From an uncultured Pelosinus sp. (GTDB taxonomy: Bacteria; Bacillota; Negativicutes; UMGS1260), in NCBI GenBank assembly GCA_900550105.1, contig URQW01000047.1, positions 1-21,835 on the forward strand: a stretch of DNA of 21,835 bases. The letters are read 5' to 3'. The notes beneath the pieces were generated by a model. The model was not told the origin of the DNA. It was given only the letters and a program-made list of their open reading frames with translations, and did no database searches. Below, piece after piece: positions 15,647 through 21,835 of the stretch. Made by a program: the position numbers and the translations under genes. How positions within the stretch are numbered: the stretch's first letter is position 1; each line of letters starts with the position of its first letter.

Positions 15647-15693
15647 GAGAAATAGTCAAAATGTATTTCTTGACTATTTCTCGAAATACATTT
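15647..15693 (+). repeat. Two interleaved perfect inverted repeats after pyc
   Basis: The order is A-B-A'-B' with no spacers: A GAGAAATAGTCAA (15647-15659), B AATGTATTTC (15660-15669), A' TTGACTATTTCTC (15670-15682), B' GAAATACATT (15683-15692). A pairs with A' over 13 bp and B with B' over at least 10 bp. With no spacers the two stems cannot easily coexist, so they are alternatives. No T-run follows, so it is not a plain terminator. A' also contains TTGACT, and TATAAT follows at 15698-15703, but at 22 nt, too far for a normal promoter pair. Confidence 0.75.
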
Positions 15694-15697
15694 ACAA

Positions 15698-15793
15698 TAT
15701 AATTACCCACTATAGACAACGAAGAGTTTTCATTAGTCCCTTCTCAATAAGTGAGAAGCCCAATGAGTATTCTAAATTAATTATTTGGGTAAT
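15698..15793 (+). promoter_or_regulatory. Probable -10 box and structured leader before the zinc-ribbon gene
   Basis: TATAAT at 15698-15703 is the likely -10. Downstream, ATTACCCA (15702-15709) can pair with TGGGTAAT (15786-15793). This encloses a long hairpin: 15723-15734 with 15762-15773 (11 of 12 pairs, counting G-T), then CTTCTCA (15740-15746) with TGAGAAG (15752-15758) around a 5-nt loop. The closing helix ends 7 nt before AGGAGG. It matches no riboswitch class that I know. If transcription starts at about 15710 the outer helix would be missing from the RNA. Confidence 0.45.
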
Positions 15794-15815
15794 CGATTTG
15801 AGGAGGCTATTTAAT

Positions 15816-16112
15816 ATGGCTCAAGACAAAACTTTAACTTGCCGCGATTGCGGTGCTGATTTCGTTTTCACGGCTTCAGAACAAGATTTCTTTGCAGAAA
15901 AAGGATTTACGAACGAACCAGGCCGCTGCCCTAGCTGCCGTTCTGCACGTAAACAACAAAACCCTCGCAACAACAACAACTCACAGCGTCGTGAAATGCA
16001 CCCTGCAACTTGCGCAGCTTGTGGTGTTGAAACGCAAGTTCCTTTCAAACCTAGCAATGATCGTCCTGTTTTCTGTCGCGATTGCTTCAACCAAAACAGC
16101 AGACAGTACTAA
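15816..16112 (+). CDS. Small zinc-ribbon protein (zf-trcl / CxxC-x17-CxxC type)
   Basis: A 98-residue basic protein with two zinc-ribbon units. The first is CRDC-x25-CPSC (residues 9-41), the pattern of the 'probable zinc-ribbon' family. The second is CAAC-x17-CRDC near the C-terminus, matching the CxxC-x17-CxxC domain. A polar Asn/Gln/Arg-rich linker (KQQNPRNNNNSQRRE) separates them. The role of the family is not known to me; nucleic acid binding is plausible from charge and zinc fingers. The frame extends upstream to 15645, but the ATG at 15816 has a perfect AGGAGG with 9-nt spacing. It stands alone between a structured leader and a strong terminator, which suggests a short, abundant mRNA. 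Confidence 0.88.
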   Translation: MAQDKTLTCRDCGADFVFTASEQDFFAEKGFTNEPGRCPSCRSARKQQNPRNNNNSQRREMHPATCAACGVETQVPFKPSNDRPVFCRDCFNQNSRQY

Positions 16113-16125
16113 TTCAATAAAAAGT

Positions 16126-16162
16126 TCCCTGATTTTGTCCATGACAAATCAGGGATTTTTTT
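16126..16162 (+). terminator. Bidirectional intrinsic terminator
   Basis: TCCCTGATTT-T-GTC pairs with GACAAATCAGGGA around CAT, with one bulged T, followed by seven Ts on the plus strand. On the minus strand the same stem is followed, after AC, by TTTTT. It can therefore end both the zinc-ribbon transcript and the convergent ytaF transcript. Confidence 0.9.
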
Positions 16163-16195
16163 ATTGTAATTATTTATTAATTTTTTATAATATTG

Positions 16196-16798
16196 TCAAC
16201 TCAAAAACAGTTCATAGCAACCAATAAACACGAGCAGTAAAGCTCCTAATACTCCGGCCTTGTCGCCAAGTCGCGTCGATGCAAAATGTTTTCCTAAAGC
16301 AACGCCACCTGTCATCATACATAGGCTGAAGCAAAAAACAAGACCTGTCGTAAGCAACAACGGCATTGCCATCATACCGGCGCCAATACCGCTGGAAATA
16401 TTATTAAGCATTAAGGCCAGGCCGAGTAGCGTGGCCTCTTTTAAATTAATCGATTTAGAATGATCGATGTCAGCGCGAAAGGGTTCCTTTAAAAATAGCG
16501 ATAGCCGAGAAAACCGAAACAAGCCTGAACGGCTTTGGCATCGATCCAGCCAGAAGACCCAGCCTCCCGCTACAATCATCAGCACAGCGCCAATATATTT
16601 TGCCATAATCAGCGGCAGAGCTTGCGATATCAAACTGCCTAATGACATGGAAAGAAAAGTTCCTACGCTAGTCAGACAGGCAATCAATAAATTGGATGGC
16701 CACAAAAGCTTTACTCCCCGAATTCCATAGGCGATTCCTACTCCTAAATTATCAAGATTTGATGAAATAGCCAGCAGCAAAGCTGAAAAACACTGCAT
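16196..16798 (-). CDS. ytaF: Sporulation membrane protein YtaF (MntP-related)
   Basis: A 200-residue polytopic membrane protein with two related halves of about three TM segments. Each half has an acidic or polar motif in its first helix (LAISSNLDNLGVGIAYGIRG near 9-28; LGLALMLNNISSGIGAGM near 126-143). This is the layout of YtaF, a relative of the MntP manganese exporters. YtaF is found in spore formers; its substrate is not firmly known. AGGAGG lies 5 nt before the ATG. The gene is alone, convergent with the zinc-ribbon gene and divergent from the magnesium operon. It supports an endospore-forming host. Confidence 0.85.
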   Translation of the reverse strand: MQCFSALLLAISSNLDNLGVGIAYGIRGVKLLWPSNLLIACLTSVGTFLSMSLGSLISQALPLIMAKYIGAVLMIVAGGWVFWLDRCQSRSGLFRFSRLSLFLKEPFRADIDHSKSINLKEATLLGLALMLNNISSGIGAGMMAMPLLLTTGLVFCFSLCMMTGGVALGKHFASTRLGDKAGVLGALLLVFIGCYELFLS

Positions 16799-16921
16799 TT
16801 TCTCTCCTCCTTCTTACTCTTAGGATAATCTATTAAAAAAGATCGCAGAGAGTGTTAAAATATTTTTCGTGGCTTTTATGGCGCAGGTCCTTTAATATAA
16901 TAGTATACAGTAAGATAATCT

Positions 16922-16950
16922 TTGCCCTATAGGCAATTTATGTGTACAAT
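16922..16950 (+). promoter_or_regulatory. Probable promoter of the Mg2+ operon with inverted repeat
   Basis: TTGCCC (16922-16927) and TACAAT (16945-16950) are 17 nt apart, giving a start near 16957 and a leader of under 30 nt. The -35 box forms part of TTGCC-ctata-GGCAA (16922-16936), an inverted repeat that may be an operator. A TATAAT at 16896-16901 lacks a good -35. No M-box (ykoK-type Mg2+ riboswitch) fits in so short a leader. Confidence 0.5.
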
Positions 16951-16983
16951 ACTAAGGGACGCTAGGACAAAAGGAGGATGGCC

Positions 16984-18273
16984 ATGGCACAAGTAACGCT
17001 TCTGCGCGACGCTTTTTTCAGCCAAATTATCGGCACAACCATTTATGATGTAAACAAGAAACAGATAGGAAAAGTGCTTGATCTCGTAGTAAGTTGGAAT
17101 GGGGCTGCCCCGATTGTCACGTGTGTAAAATTTACCAAGGGCTTACAAAAACATTTGGAAGTCTCTCAGATTGACAAATGGGATGACCAAGGGTTTGTGT
17201 TAAACGTAACAGCCGAAGAAATGATTACCCGTCCAATTCTCGACCAAGAGATTTTCGTTGGCAAATGGCTCTTAGATAAGCAAATTATTGATTTAAGCGG
17301 CGCTAAACTTGTACGCGTCAACGATATTCAGCTGTCCTGGGTTCGTCATGACGATCACAAAGAATTTGTTCTTATTTCGATTGATATTGGCCTACGCGGC
17401 TTATTCCGTCGCCTTGGCCTAGAATTTTTATTAAAAAACCGGCCAAATCATTTCGTAAGCTGGCAGCATATCACGCCGCTTGAAAACAGATTGGCCAATT
17501 TGCATCTGCGTGAGTCCTTTGAAGAACTTGCTACGATTCATCCTGCCGATATTGCCGAAATTATTGAAGATCTGGATCATCATGAACAGCTTGATTTTGT
17601 CCGTAAATTAGGCAGTGAGCAGGCCGCCGATGTCCTCACTGAGGTCGATCTGGCTACGCAGGTAGACATTATCGAAAGCCTTGATGTCCACCGCGCTTCC
17701 GATATTCTAGAAGAAATGCCTGCTGATGAAGCAGCCGATATTTTAGGAGAACTTCCTGCAGAAAAATCCGATGAAATTTTAAAGCTTATGGAACCAGAAG
17801 ATGCCGAAGATGTAAGGGATCTAATGGAATATCCAGATGAAGCGGCCGGTTCCTTGATGACTACAGAATTCCCAGCATTCTCGCCTGAACTAACAGCCTC
17901 AGAGGCAATTTGCCAACTGCGCGAAATCGGTCGCGAAGCAGAAACGATTACCTATCTCTATATGGTTGATAAGAGTCAGCATCTGCTTGGCGTCTTATCG
18001 CTTAGAGAATTAATCATCGCCGCCCCCAACGATAAATTAGGTGATGTCATGCACGTAAAGGTTCGTTCCGTAATGGATCTCGATAATCCACGCAAAGCCC
18101 TTGATATCGTAATGAAATACGGCGTTGTTTCCGTGCCTGTAATCAATAAAGAACAACAGCTTGTCGGCATCATTACCGTCGATGACCTCCTCTATACGTT
18201 TATTCCCGATCGCAGTAATTTGCGCACCTTTTCAAACTTTATGTTGGCCTCGCGCAAGGAGTGGATGAAATGA
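16984..18273 (+). CDS. PRC-barrel / MgtE-N / CBS-pair cytosolic protein (putative Mg2+ sensor)
   Basis: A 429-residue soluble protein. PRC-barrel-like parts occupy about 8-80 (IIGTTIYDVNKKQIGKVLDLV) and 85-165 (GKWLLDKQIIDLSG). An MgtE N-terminal superhelical domain lies at about 175-285, with the repeated acidic pattern HPADIAEIIEDL, ADEAADILGELP, EPEDAEDVRDLM and YPDEAAGSLMTTEF. A CBS pair fills about 290-410. The MgtE membrane channel domain is absent and no membrane segment is seen. In MgtE these N and CBS domains bind Mg2+ and gate the channel, so this is inferred to be a separate sensor or regulator. The ATG at 16978 abuts AGGAGG; the ATG at 16984 has 6-nt spacing and is preferred. Its stop overlaps the next start (ATGA). 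Confidence 0.85.
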   Translation: MAQVTLLRDAFFSQIIGTTIYDVNKKQIGKVLDLVVSWNGAAPIVTCVKFTKGLQKHLEVSQIDKWDDQGFVLNVTAEEMITRPILDQEIFVGKWLLDKQIIDLSGAKLVRVNDIQLSWVRHDDHKEFVLISIDIGLRGLFRRLGLEFLLKNRPNHFVSWQHITPLENRLANLHLRESFEELATIHPADIAEIIEDLDHHEQLDFVRKLGSEQAADVLTEVDLATQVDIIESLDVHRASDILEEMPADEAADILGELPAEKSDEILKLMEPEDAEDVRDLMEYPDEAAGSLMTTEFPAFSPELTASEAICQLREIGREAETITYLYMVDKSQHLLGVLSLRELIIAAPNDKLGDVMHVKVRSVMDLDNPRKALDIVMKYGVVSVPVINKEQQLVGIITVDDLLYTFIPDRSNLRTFSNFMLASRKEWMK

Positions 18274-19526
18274 ATTTGATAAAAAATAATAAAGTGTTTC
18301 GCAGCCTTTTTCTCTTCCTTGCCGTAGTCGGTCCAGGTATTATTACAGCCAATGTAGATAATGATGCTGGCGGTATTACGACTTATTCCGTAGCTGGCGC
18401 CGCTTTTGGCTATAAACTATTATGGATTTTCATCCCTATGACAATCGCTCTCGTTGTCGTTCAAGAAATGAGCGCGCGCATGGGAGCTGTAACCCGCAAA
18501 GGACTCGCCGATTTAATCAGAGAAAACTACGGCGTAAAAATCACCTTGTTTGTCATGCTGGGACTGCTCCTAGCCGATCTTGGCAATACAGTCTCCGAAT
18601 TTGCCGGTATCGCAGCAAGTACAGAAATTTTCGGTATTAGTAAATATATTGCAGTTCCGATTAGTGCTTTTCTCATTTGGTGGACCGTTGTTCGCGGCTC
18701 CTACAAAGTAGTAGAACGAATTTTCTTGGTAGCTTCGGCGCTCTATTTGACTTATGTAGCTTCTGGGTTTATGGCCGGTCCTGACTGGGGTATTGTGGGT
18801 CACGAACTCATAACGCCGCATTTTGAATTTGAAAATGAATATTTAGCCATGATTATCGGCCTTATCGGCACAACCATTGCCCCTTGGATGCAATTCTACA
18901 TTCAATCAGCTGTCGTAGAAAAAGGGATTACAGCTGAGGAATACCGCTACTCACGTCTTGATGTTATTGTGGGCTGCTTTATGACTGATTTTATCGCTTT
19001 GTTTATCGTCGTTGCCTGCGCCGCCACCATGTTTACGAATCATATTTCGATTGAAACAGCGCAAGATGCTGCCGTTGCCCTAGAACCACTAGCTGGAAAA
19101 TGGGCCTCAGCCCTCTTCGCCTTCGGCCTCTTAAATGCTTCTATTTTTTCTGCTTCGATCTTACCCCTAGCCACAGCCTATTACATCTGCGAAGCCTTTG
19201 GCCTAGAGGCTGGGATCGATAAAAGTTGGAAAGAAGCGCCTGTCTTTTACTGGCTTTATACTTTTCTTATTGTCATCGGCGCTGCAATCATTCTATTGCC
19301 AAATGCGCCGCTTATTCAAATCATGCTCTGGTCTCAGGTGATTAACGGCATGCTGCTCCCCTTCGTTCTCTTTTTCATGCTTCGCTTAATTAATAACCGT
19401 GATCTCATGGGCGACCATGTAAATTCCCGCTGGTATAACGGCATTGCCTGGCTAACTACCGTCATTATGATTGGATTGACTTTAGCGCTTGTAACGACTT
19501 CCTTATTTCCGGATTTACTCGCTTAA
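18270..19526 (+). CDS. NRAMP-related metal transporter, probably Mg2+ (NRMT type)
   Basis: A 418-residue membrane protein with about 11 TM segments of the NRAMP/SLC11 fold. At the metal site it differs from Mn/Fe NRAMPs. The TM1 motif DPGN is here DAGG (Asp32 kept, Asn replaced by Gly35). In TM6 the metal-selecting Met is Ala204 (TTIAPWMQ, where classic members have ATVMPH). Loss of that Met is the mark of the NRAMP-related magnesium transporters. A magnesium role is also favoured by the preceding MgtE-N/CBS protein, whose stop overlaps this ATG. A GTG at 18261 is in frame, but AAGGAG lies 8 nt before the ATG at 18270. Mg2+ transport is inference; Mn2+ is not excluded. Confidence 0.85.
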   Translation: MNLIKNNKVFRSLFLFLAVVGPGIITANVDNDAGGITTYSVAGAAFGYKLLWIFIPMTIALVVVQEMSARMGAVTRKGLADLIRENYGVKITLFVMLGLLLADLGNTVSEFAGIAASTEIFGISKYIAVPISAFLIWWTVVRGSYKVVERIFLVASALYLTYVASGFMAGPDWGIVGHELITPHFEFENEYLAMIIGLIGTTIAPWMQFYIQSAVVEKGITAEEYRYSRLDVIVGCFMTDFIALFIVVACAATMFTNHISIETAQDAAVALEPLAGKWASALFAFGLLNASIFSASILPLATAYYICEAFGLEAGIDKSWKEAPVFYWLYTFLIVIGAAIILLPNAPLIQIMLWSQVINGMLLPFVLFFMLRLINNRDLMGDHVNSRWYNGIAWLTTVIMIGLTLALVTTSLFPDLLA

Positions 19527-19556
19527 GAAAAATTCGGCAGAAATGGAGTGGGAAAA

Positions 19557-20033
19557 ATGCATCAATTCCAAGTAGTGTCACTCACTGAAATCGCGCCTAA
19601 TGTACTTGCGTCATTTACTGATAACGGATTCATTTTCTGTCCGCAACCAGAGCAGCTTGAAACAAGACCCGATCTGCTGCTGCTGCCGGCTTCGCCAGAA
19701 TGGACGAAAGAAACTACGGCGATCTCCCGCTTACAAGAACTGCTCCCCAAAGTCATTCTGTTTATAGGTCACTGGCAGTGCCCTCCAGAGCTTCAAGCGT
19801 CATACGATTTACACCATGTCATCTGTCCGGCCCTTACCGTAACGATTGCGACTACTCTAGAAGGAAGCTTTGCAGAGCCTGACTGGGATGCTTATGGCCG
19901 CCTTGGCCCCTTAACGGAAAGAGCATGCCTCGATGCTATTGCTCACAGCCTCTACACGTTCCTGTTAGAAGCGGTGATTTCAGAAACAGCTGAATGGTGC
20001 GGCCATATGTCTTCGGCCCTGCGACCTTGGTAA
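19557..20033 (+). CDS. Hypothetical protein, third gene of the Mg2+ operon
   Basis: I do not recognise this 158-residue protein. It appears soluble. The sequence alternates short hydrophobic strands and helices: LLLLPASP near 47-54, KVILFIGHW near 68-76, HHVICPALTVTIATTLEG near 88-105 (alpha/beta flavour). A longer helix follows (ACLDAIAHSLYTFLLEAVI) with an end containing WCGHMSSALRPW. It has four Cys, no CxxC. The start at 19557 has GGAG 8 nt upstream; a GTG at 19548 is less well placed. It lies 30 nt after the transporter and before a strong terminator, so it is almost certainly the last gene of that operon and may have an accessory role. Confidence 0.75.
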   Translation: MHQFQVVSLTEIAPNVLASFTDNGFIFCPQPEQLETRPDLLLLPASPEWTKETTAISRLQELLPKVILFIGHWQCPPELQASYDLHHVICPALTVTIATTLEGSFAEPDWDAYGRLGPLTERACLDAIAHSLYTFLLEAVISETAEWCGHMSSALRPW

Positions 20034-20052
20034 AAACAAAATAAAATTTCGC

Positions 20053-20086
20053 AAAAAAACTGGGCTGTTTTGCGCCCAGTTTTTTT
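20053..20086 (+). terminator. Bidirectional intrinsic terminator
   Basis: ACTGGGC (20059-20065) pairs with GCCCAGT (20074-20080) around an 8-nt loop, flanked by a run of As before and Ts after. It therefore serves both the magnesium operon and the convergent lrp-type gene. Confidence 0.92.
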
Positions 20087-20106
20087 ATTTGATCTTGGGT
20101 ATCTTG

Positions 20107-20520
20107 TTATTTGATCTTCTTAATGGAAAGATTAATACGATAATTCCCATAAGGCAGCAAAGAATCTAAAAGGCGATCCAGCTCTTCCGCCGATTGCGTC
20201 TCAACCCGTAGCATATAGCAACCTTCGCCACTAATGCGGCAGGCTTCGGTGACAAATTCCTGCTCTTGTAAAAAGCTTTGAAAGAGACCATGCTCCGTTG
20301 TTTTCATAAAGACAGTAATATAGGCTAAGAGCGATTTCCCTAAAAGTTTCTCGTCAAGTAAAATGGAATAACCTTTAATCACTCCCAGTTTTTCCATTCT
20401 AGCAACACGGTTAGAAACGGCTTGGCCCGTAAGATGAACCAAGTCGCCAATATCACGATATTGCATCCGACTGTTTTCTTTTAATAAGTTTAGGATTTGC
20501 AAATCCGTATGATCAAGCAT
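20107..20520 (-). CDS. Lrp/AsnC-family transcriptional regulator
   Basis: A 137-residue regulator. The N-terminal helix-turn-helix spans about 1-50 (LDHTDLQILNLLKENSRMQYRDIGDLVHLTGQAVSNRVARMEKLGVIKGY, given here as the run LDHTDLQ to IKGY), followed by the C-terminal RAM/AsnC ligand-binding domain (about 60-135). Such proteins assemble as octamers or rings and respond to amino acids or related small molecules. It is divergent from the isochorismatase-like gene, and their promoters appear to overlap, so it may control that gene and itself. The effector cannot be read from sequence. Confidence 0.92.
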   Translation of the reverse strand: MLDHTDLQILNLLKENSRMQYRDIGDLVHLTGQAVSNRVARMEKLGVIKGYSILLDEKLLGKSLLAYITVFMKTTEHGLFQSFLQEQEFVTEACRISGEGCYMLRVETQSAEELDRLLDSLLPYGNYRINLSIKKIK

Positions 20521-20589
20521 TTTGTTTTGATTCCTTTCTTGTCGAAAGTAAAATAAACTATTTTATTGTGCGGCTCAACTTTGCTTATC

Positions 20590-20606
20590 GCTATAATTAT
20601 AACAAA
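20590..20606. promoter_or_regulatory. Symmetric divergent promoter region
   Basis: TATAATTATA (20592-20601) is a perfect palindrome, so it gives a -10-like hexamer in both directions. On the minus strand it reads TTG-T-TATAAT, an extended -10 for the lrp-type gene. On the plus strand TATAAT serves the hydrolase, though the -35 is poor on both sides. Overlapping -10 boxes would make the two genes compete or be co-controlled. Confidence 0.45.
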
Positions 20607-20658
20607 GATTCCTCCCAATAAAACAATCCCATTTTGATAAACAGAAAGGATGAGTGTC

Positions 20659-21207
20659 ATGAATAGAGCCTTGCTCGTAATTGATGTACAAAATGAGTAT
20701 TTTACCGGAGCGCTGCCTGTAAGTTATCCCGAAAACAGTTTTGACCAGATCCTGAAAGCAATTGATACAGCCAATGAAAAGAATATTCCTGTCATTTTGA
20801 TTCGCCACGGATCTCCCCAAGCGGATGCCACGGCTTTTGTAAAAAACAGCTTCAATTGGGAAATTCATTCAGCTGTTTTAGAGCGAAAACACACGCGGAT
20901 TTTTGATAAAACTCTGCCTGGTAGTTTTACAGGCACCGATCTAGAAGCTTTTTTGCGCCAACAAAATATCGACACAGTTACCATCTCCGGCTATATGACG
21001 CAAATGTGCTGTGATACAACAGCCAGACAGGCGTTGCATCTTGGTTTTTCCGTAGAATTTCTCTCAGATGCAACAGGCACTTTAGCTATCAAAAATACAG
21101 CGGGGCAGGTTACGGCGGAAGAACTTCACCGGGCCATCCTGGTAACCCAGGCTATGCGCTTTTCCCAAGTGCTTTCGACGCAAGAATGGATCAATAAGCT
21201 GCAGTAA
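20659..21207 (+). CDS. Isochorismatase-like cysteine hydrolase
   Basis: A 182-residue cytosolic alpha/beta hydrolase. The catalytic triad of the family is present: Asp in LLVIDVQNEY (residue 8), Lys in the ERKHTR/FDK segment, and Cys in GYMTQMCCDTTARQA, preceded by the expected cis-peptide region. Substrates in this family include nicotinamide, isochorismate, ureidoacrylate and other amides; none can be chosen here. The ATG at 20650 abuts the AAAGG. The ATG at 20659 has 9-nt spacing and gives the normal start MNRALLVIDVQ. It is divergent from an Lrp/AsnC regulator and ends before a strong terminator. Confidence 0.88.
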   Translation: MNRALLVIDVQNEYFTGALPVSYPENSFDQILKAIDTANEKNIPVILIRHGSPQADATAFVKNSFNWEIHSAVLERKHTRIFDKTLPGSFTGTDLEAFLRQQNIDTVTISGYMTQMCCDTTARQALHLGFSVEFLSDATGTLAIKNTAGQVTAEELHRAILVTQAMRFSQVLSTQEWINKLQ

Positions 21208-21254
21208 TTCAGCGCTGCTTATACCTAACAGCATAAACTAAATTCTCTTAAACC

Positions 21255-21305
21255 AAAAAGGTTGGCTTAAACCAGGAAGAAAAAACCTAGTTTGCCAACC
21301 TTTTT
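21255..21305 (+). terminator. Long bidirectional intrinsic terminator
   Basis: AAAAAGGTTGGC (21255-21266) pairs perfectly with GCCAACCTTTTT (21294-21305). The stem continues, after a TT bulge, through AAACCAGG with CCTAGTTT (one mismatch) to an A-rich loop. It serves the hydrolase gene and the convergent gltD. Confidence 0.92.
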
Positions 21306-21352
21306 ATTTAAATTTTTCTACTTATAAAGTTTCCATTTAAATTCTGCAAACG

Positions 21353-21835
21353 TTAGCTGAGCTGGGTTTTCCCCATCAAATAACGGTCACATTCGCGAGC
21401 GGCGCTGCGTCCCTCTTGAATGGCCCAAACCACAAGGCTCTGACCGCGCCGCATATCGCCAGCGGCAAAGACACCAGATACACTCGTAGCAAAGGAACCA
21501 AATTCCGCTTTTACTAGAGAGCGTTGATCCCGTTTGACTTTTAATTGTTCGAGCAGCCCCTGCTCTGGTCCGGTAAAGCCCATGGCAAGTAAGACAAGCT
21601 GAGCTGGCCAGATTTTTTCGGTGCCGGGAATCTCGCTAAAGCCAAACTGCCCTTGCTCATTTTTTCGCCATTCCACTTTCACGGTATGAACTTCCTTTAC
21701 GCGCCCGGCTTTGTCGCCGACAAATTTCTTCGTTGTAACACAATAGTTACGAGGATCAGCGCCAAACCGTGCTGCCGCCTCTTCCTGACCATAATCAATT
21801 TTGTGAACGCGAGGAAATTGCGGCCAAGGATTTTC
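21353..21835 (-). CDS. gltD: Glutamate synthase small subunit, C-terminal part (cut by window edge)
   Basis: The frame is open through the right edge; 160 residues are visible. It begins in the window at ENPWPQFPRVHKIDYGQEEA and ends MGKTQLS. Family motifs include the NPWP..PR and DYGQEEAAARFGADPR segment, PGTEKIWPAQLVLLAMGF, and the FAD-binding C-terminal signature GVFAAGDMRRGQSLVVWAI. The small subunit passes electrons from NADPH through FAD and Fe-S clusters to the large subunit for glutamate synthesis. The GTG at 21682 is an internal valine codon and not the start. The gene ends 47 nt from the bidirectional terminator. Confidence 0.96.
   Translation of the reverse strand, partial: ENPWPQFPRVHKIDYGQEEAAARFGADPRNYCVTTKKFVGDKAGRVKEVHTVKVEWRKNEQGQFGFSEIPGTEKIWPAQLVLLAMGFTGPEQGLLEQLKVKRDQRSLVKAEFGSFATSVSGVFAAGDMRRGQSLVVWAIQEGRSAARECDRYLMGKTQLS

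Noticed and set aside
15670..15703. TTGACT and TATAAT as one promoter
   Set aside because: The spacing is 22 nt, outside the range for a sigma-A promoter; only the -10 is kept as probable.
15645..15815. Upstream extension of the zinc-ribbon protein reading through the repeats
   Set aside because: The extension runs through the inverted repeats and lacks a ribosome site. The ATG at 15816 has a perfect AGGAGG.
16799..16983. Possible Mg2+ riboswitch (M-box) before the magnesium operon
   Set aside because: I find no M-box-like conserved segments, and the leader from the best promoter is under 30 nt. A transcriptional repressor site is more likely.
20085..20118. Direct repeat TTATTTGATCTT, once after the terminator and once covering the end of the lrp-type gene
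   Set aside because: Twelve bases only; likely a small local duplication without function.

Overview
This window looks like chromosome from a low-to-moderate GC, probably spore-forming member of the Bacillota. Strong Shine-Dalgarno sequences, three T-box leaders and a YtaF-type sporulation membrane protein point that way. The mix of an AhbC/NirJ1-like radical SAM enzyme, a CxxC-x17-CxxC zinc-ribbon protein and a pyruvate carboxylase would suit an anaerobe of the Negativicutes (Sporomusa/Pelosinus type). That placement is inference from gene content, not a database result. No phage, insertion sequence, CRISPR array, tRNA or rRNA is visible.

Left part (1-9500, all minus strand) is an aromatic amino acid block. 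A sigma-A-like promoter at about 9470-9497 leads into two nearly identical tandem tryptophan T-box leaders (both with a UGG specifier). These precede a seven-gene trp operon in the order trpD-F-C-B-A-E-G, tightly packed with several overlaps. Only 17 nt after trpG a new promoter starts a phenylalanine T-box (UUC specifier) that controls pheA (prephenate dehydratase) and aroF (a short core-type DAHP synthase). No terminator is visible between the two units, so the trp transcript probably runs into the phe T-box. The far left edge holds the first 35 codons of an exported protein.

Middle part (9560-16800) holds a VIT1/CCC1-type iron/manganese transporter, a radical SAM/SPASM enzyme resembling the AhbC/NirJ1 heme-pathway enzymes, and a small unknown protein, all on the minus strand. 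On the plus strand follow pyruvate carboxylase, whose promoter carries a perfect 15-bp palindrome over the -35 box, and a small zinc-ribbon protein. Between these last two lie a pair of interleaved inverted repeats and a structured leader candidate. A bidirectional terminator then separates them from minus-strand ytaF.

Right part (16900-21835) opens with a likely magnesium operon: a soluble PRC-barrel/MgtE-N/CBS protein, an NRAMP-related transporter whose metal-site residues differ from manganese/iron NRAMPs in the manner of the NRMT magnesium clade, and an unknown 158-residue protein. The first two genes overlap by ATGA. This is the most interesting system here: the cytosolic sensor half of an MgtE channel appears as a separate protein next to an unrelated transporter. 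It is followed by an Lrp/AsnC regulator divergent from an isochorismatase-type hydrolase across a symmetric promoter, and by the C-terminal part of glutamate synthase small subunit (gltD) running off the right edge.
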